Origin: Xiamenia xianingshaonis
GTDB taxonomy: Bacteria > Actinomycetota > Coriobacteriia > Coriobacteriales > Eggerthellaceae
Reading direction: 5' to 3'
DNA length: 64,000 nt
Assembly: GCF_017945865.1 (NCBI RefSeq)
Contig: NZ_CP072829.1
Span: forward strand, 1,984,001 to 2,048,000
The notes under the pieces were generated by a model. The model saw only the letters and a program-made list of their open reading frames with translations. It had not been told where the DNA came from and searched no databases. Position 1 is the first letter of the stretch. Every line of letters begins with the position of its first letter. Positions 61,398-64,000 of the stretch are shown in pieces. Made by a program: the position numbers and the translations under genes.

Positions 61398-62084
61398 ATG
61401 GACGAGCAAGAAGTTCGCGTCGTCATCGCCGACGACCAGGACATCGTGCGCAGCGGGTTCAACCTGGTGCTGATGAGCTACGACGGCATCGACGTCGTCG
61501 GACAGGCGCGCGACGGGAAGGAAGCCGTGGCGAAGGCGACGGAACTTCTGCCCGACGTGGTGCTCATGGACATTCGCATGCCGCACATGAACGGCATCGA
61601 GGCCACGCGCGTCATCCGCGAAAACCCCGACCTCGCCGGCGTACACGTGCTTATCCTAACGACGTTTGACCAGGACGAATACGTCTACGACGCGCTGGCC
61701 GCCGGGGCGAGCGGCTTTCTGTTGAAAGACGCCGACCCCGACGAGCTGGCCGCCGCCGTGCGCGTGGTGGCCCAAGGCGACGCCCTCATCGAGCCATCCA
61801 TCACGCGCCGGCTCATCGAAACGTTCGTCGCCGCCCGCCCGCATTCGTCGTTCGGCATTCGGTCCGGCACCATCTTGCGGTCGCTCACCGACCGCGAACG
61901 CGAGATCCTCTCGCTAGTGGCCCGCGGGCTTTCCAACGACGAAATAGGCGCTGAGCTGGTCATTTCCCCCGCGACCGTCAAAACGCACGTCGCCCGCATC
62001 ATGAACAAGCTCGACGCCCACGACCGCGCCCAGCTCGTCGTCATGGCCTACGAAAGCGGCCTGGTGAAGCCGGGCGGGAAATAG
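61398..62084 (+). CDS. NarL/LuxR-family response regulator
   Basis: The 228-residue protein has a receiver domain with VVIADDQDIV, Asp in VVLMDIRMPHMNG near residue 58, and GASGFLLKDADPDEL near 108. The C-terminal LuxR helix-turn-helix has LTDREREILSLVARGLSNDE and ISPATVKTHVARIMNKL. AAAGGA precedes the ATG. Partner of the kinase upstream; target genes are unknown. Confidence 0.94.
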   Translation: MDEQEVRVVIADDQDIVRSGFNLVLMSYDGIDVVGQARDGKEAVAKATELLPDVVLMDIRMPHMNGIEATRVIRENPDLAGVHVLILTTFDQDEYVYDALAAGASGFLLKDADPDELAAAVRVVAQGDALIEPSITRRLIETFVAARPHSSFGIRSGTILRSLTDREREILSLVARGLSNDEIGAELVISPATVKTHVARIMNKLDAHDRAQLVVMAYESGLVKPGGK

Positions 62085-62255
62085 CGGGCGAGAAGGCGGC
62101 AGCGGTCGGAGAGCCAAGAGCTGGCGGAGGCGGAAGGGCGGAATGCGGACAGGCCAAAGAGGCGAAAGAACGCTCGGGCTGGCAGAAATAGCCACGGCGA
62201 TCCCCAAGACCTTCGTCGATCTTGAGAAACGATGACTGATTTTGTCAGCGTTTCC

Positions 62256-63110
62256 CTAAAACCCGCCGATGACGTCGGAAAACGCGTACGGGCCGTCGGT
62301 GGCGATGACCAGGTAATTGTCGTCGCTGGCAAAGCCGTCGTCACTCGCATCGATGGCGCAGGCGCTCGCGAAGTGCCCCTGCAGCCGTTCAAGCAAGCCG
62401 TGCAGCCGCGCAAAGTCTTCGGGCGAGCCGTCGCACGTGACATTGATGCAGTAGAGGCCGCCGCGCGTCAGGTGCGCGCGCACTGCTTCCAAACCCGCAT
62501 CGTCCACCAGGTCTTCGGCCTCCTGAGAGCCGAAGAAGGCGTCGTTGACGATAACCTCGTAACGCGCTTCGGTCGCATCAAGGTATTCGCGGCCCGTCGC
62601 TTCGATGATGCGGAAGCGCTCTTGCTCGCACCCGTCTTCGGCCTGGGCTTCCAGCTCTTCTTCCAAGCGGTCGACGAAGAAGTACTCGTAGGCCAGATCG
62701 ACCACGCCCGGATCCGGCTCGACCACGTCGATGCCCACGTGCGGCCGCGACATGAGCAGGTGCTTCGGGTAAGAACAGCCGCCCCCGCCCAGCATGAGCA
62801 CGCGGTCGATGGCCAGGCCCTGATTGGCCGCCTCGAACATGCGGTCGAAACTGCGATAGTACGCGAAAACGGGCTCGTGCCAGCGTTCGCCCAGGTAGGT
62901 AGCCGATTGATAGGCGCCGCCGACAGCCAGCACGCGCACCGGCGAGCCGTCATCGTCATAGATGGTGTCGACGTAGGCCGGCCCGGCCTCCAATATGACG
63001 CAGAAGGAAACCTCCTGGTCGTCGGCAGAAGGCTCGCAGGCGGTCGGCTGGTCGACGGCGTCGGCGAAACCTGCGGGGTCAACGCAGTCGGCGGGGCTGA
63101 TGGGGTCCAT
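62256..63110 (-). CDS. Spermidine-synthase-like methyltransferase-fold protein
   Basis: The 284-residue protein has RVLAVGGAYQSATYLGERWHEPVFAY region features and VLMLGGGGCSYPKHLLMSRPH near residue 115, the SAM-type glycine-rich loop of spermidine synthase relatives, followed by VDVVEPDPGVVDLA. An acidic N-terminus precedes it. The usual catalytic aspartates of true polyamine synthases were not verified, so the reaction is open. The ATG at 63110 has AAGGAG upstream. Confidence 0.75.
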   Translation of the reverse strand: MDPISPADCVDPAGFADAVDQPTACEPSADDQEVSFCVILEAGPAYVDTIYDDDGSPVRVLAVGGAYQSATYLGERWHEPVFAYYRSFDRMFEAANQGLAIDRVLMLGGGGCSYPKHLLMSRPHVGIDVVEPDPGVVDLAYEYFFVDRLEEELEAQAEDGCEQERFRIIEATGREYLDATEARYEVIVNDAFFGSQEAEDLVDDAGLEAVRAHLTRGGLYCINVTCDGSPEDFARLHGLLERLQGHFASACAIDASDDGFASDDNYLVIATDGPYAFSDVIGGF

Positions 63111-63326
63111 GGGCGCTCCTTCGAGGCAAGCTGGCACGTCGGCACGCCAACGGGCGCGCCGCAGCATCCAGTATAGCGCGGCGCTTCGACCAAGCGGCCA
63201 ATCGCGGCGTTTTCCTGATCGAAACCCATGCGGCCTTCCCTTCGGGTACACTCTTTGGTCGGGGAATCGAAACCGCCGCCGCACGCCGGCCGCACGCCGC
63301 CTCCCCGCCGAGAGAAAGAACCGCCC

Positions 63327-64000
63327 ATGAACGCCACGCACACCGCCCCCCGAGAAGACGCCGCCGCATCCACGCACGAAAACGAGCCGGTCAACGCCAC
63401 GTCAGTTGCCGCAAGTGATTCTGTTTTCGTATCTGATACTAAAACAGACAACCGCCCCCTGCAGACGCCGCCGCCCAGGCCCGCCCGCGTCACGAAGCCT
63501 GCCGCGACCACGCCTTCCGCCTTCGCCCGCAACGCCGCCGCGCACTTCGCCACGATCACGCGCCACCGCCTGATCGTCTGCGAGCTGTGCTGCAAAGCGG
63601 GGCTGGTGTGGCAGGGGCTCACGCACGACCTGTCGAAGTACTCGCCCACCGAATTCGCGACCGGCATGCGCTACTTCCAGGGCACGTTCTCGCCCAACGC
63701 GGCCCAGCGCGACGCCGAAGGCTACTCGACGGCGTGGCTGCACCACAAGGGACGCAACCGCCACCACTTCGAGTACTGGACCGACATCGTCAAAGGGTCC
63801 GACGGGTCGCTCGTGGGCGTCCCCATGCCGACGCGCTACGTCATCGAGATGTTCTGCGACCGCATCGCCGCGTCGAAGGTGTACGAAAAAGAGGCCTACA
63901 CCGACGCCAGCTCGCTGATATATTTCTCGCGTGAGCTGGGACTTCCGCGCATACCCATGCATCCGGACACGGCGGCGTTCCTCTACGTGCTGCTGGACAT
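63327..64000 (+). CDS. DUF5662 family protein, partial
   Basis: The frame starts at 63327 and runs off the right edge (at least 224 residues). After about 65 low-complexity residues the DUF5662 pattern begins: HRLIVCELCCKAGLVWQGL, HDLSKYSPTEF, WLHHKGRNRHHFEYWTDI and PTRYVIEMFCDRIAASK. The HD and HH-RNRHH clusters suggest a metal site. A near-perfect 29-base palindrome lies inside the N-terminal coding region, so the true start could be further downstream. Function unknown. Confidence 0.78.
   Translation, partial: MNATHTAPREDAAASTHENEPVNATSVAASDSVFVSDTKTDNRPLQTPPPRPARVTKPAATTPSAFARNAAAHFATITRHRLIVCELCCKAGLVWQGLTHDLSKYSPTEFATGMRYFQGTFSPNAAQRDAEGYSTAWLHHKGRNRHHFEYWTDIVKGSDGSLVGVPMPTRYVIEMFCDRIAASKVYEKEAYTDASSLIYFSRELGLPRIPMHPDTAAFLYVLLD
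63420..63448. promoter_or_regulatory. 29-base palindrome within the start region of the DUF5662 gene
   Basis: TCTGTTTT-C-GTATC then T then GATAC-T-AAAACAGA: the arms match over 13 of 14 pairs. It is AT-rich in a GC-rich setting, as expected for a regulator-binding site. Confidence 0.5.

Overview
The window is a GC-rich, densely coded actinobacterial chromosome segment. Several traits point to the class Coriobacteriia, most likely family Eggerthellaceae: the actinobacterial FHA / PP2C phosphatase / SEDS-PBP / PknB-PASTA block, a large membrane-anchored LuxR regulator next to a molybdopterin enzyme and an aromatic-acid-type MFS carrier, and a secreted beta-propeller lipoprotein. The family assignment is an inference from gene content. 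No 16S rRNA or ribosomal protein gene is present to confirm it.

Layout. 1-3.6 kb (minus strand): ribitol-phosphate activation genes tarJ (cut by the window edge) and tarI, then frr and pyrH. 3.8-8.6 kb: beta-propeller lipoprotein, HtrA-type protease and a 74-residue Cys protein. 8.7-11.5 kb: two tandem DUF262-only genes divergent from a TetR regulator, with a palindromic operator between them. 11.7-13.6 kb: trigger factor and a SlyD-like FKBP isomerase. 13.7-23.2 kb: an accessory metabolic locus with a molybdopterin oxidoreductase large subunit, a ferredoxin-like small subunit, two further small proteins, two near-identical zinc-ribbon genes in 0.5-kb direct repeats, an MFS carrier and a membrane LuxR regulator. 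23.4-31.1 kb: the growth-control operon fhaA-fhaB-pstP-(rodA::pbpA fusion)-pknB. 32.0-44.3 kb: an OmpR-type two-component system, a complete type I Wadjet system (jetABCD), and an ABC/FtsX exporter that probably belongs to the two-component system. 44.4-45.3 kb: tRNA-Arg(ACG), a duplicated tRNA 3' end and dtd. 45.7-49.1 kb: a TPP-riboswitch-controlled ABC importer for a thiamine precursor. 49.3-56.8 kb: DUF554 protein, trmB-like gene, archaeal-type class I aldolase, CmpB-family membrane protein, PfkB kinase, and mog and moeA for molybdenum cofactor. 57.5-60.0 kb: DUF4160/DUF2442 pair, an AT-richer alpha/beta hydrolase and a Phd/RelE-type toxin-antitoxin pair. 60.1-64.0 kb: a NarL-type two-component system, a spermidine-synthase-like protein and a truncated DUF5662 gene.

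The most unusual locus is at 14.6-17.3 kb. The large subunit keeps the fold signatures and a probable Mo-ligating Cys of the DMSO-reductase family, but all four N-terminal Fe-S ligand positions are non-Cys. Its partner aligns along its length with dicluster ferredoxin subunits but has lost seven of eight ligand cysteines. Loss of the electron relay in both subunits suggests a molybdenum enzyme that catalyses a net non-redox or internally balanced reaction. The neighbouring aromatic-acid-type transporter and LuxR regulator suggest a small, possibly plant- or diet-derived, substrate.

Also notable is a family of four dispersed intergenic elements of about 250 bp (near 1.7, 31.5, 45.4 and 57.1 kb). 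They share roughly 25-bp terminal inverted repeats and a second, inner inverted repeat. No CRISPR array, rRNA or intact prophage was seen.
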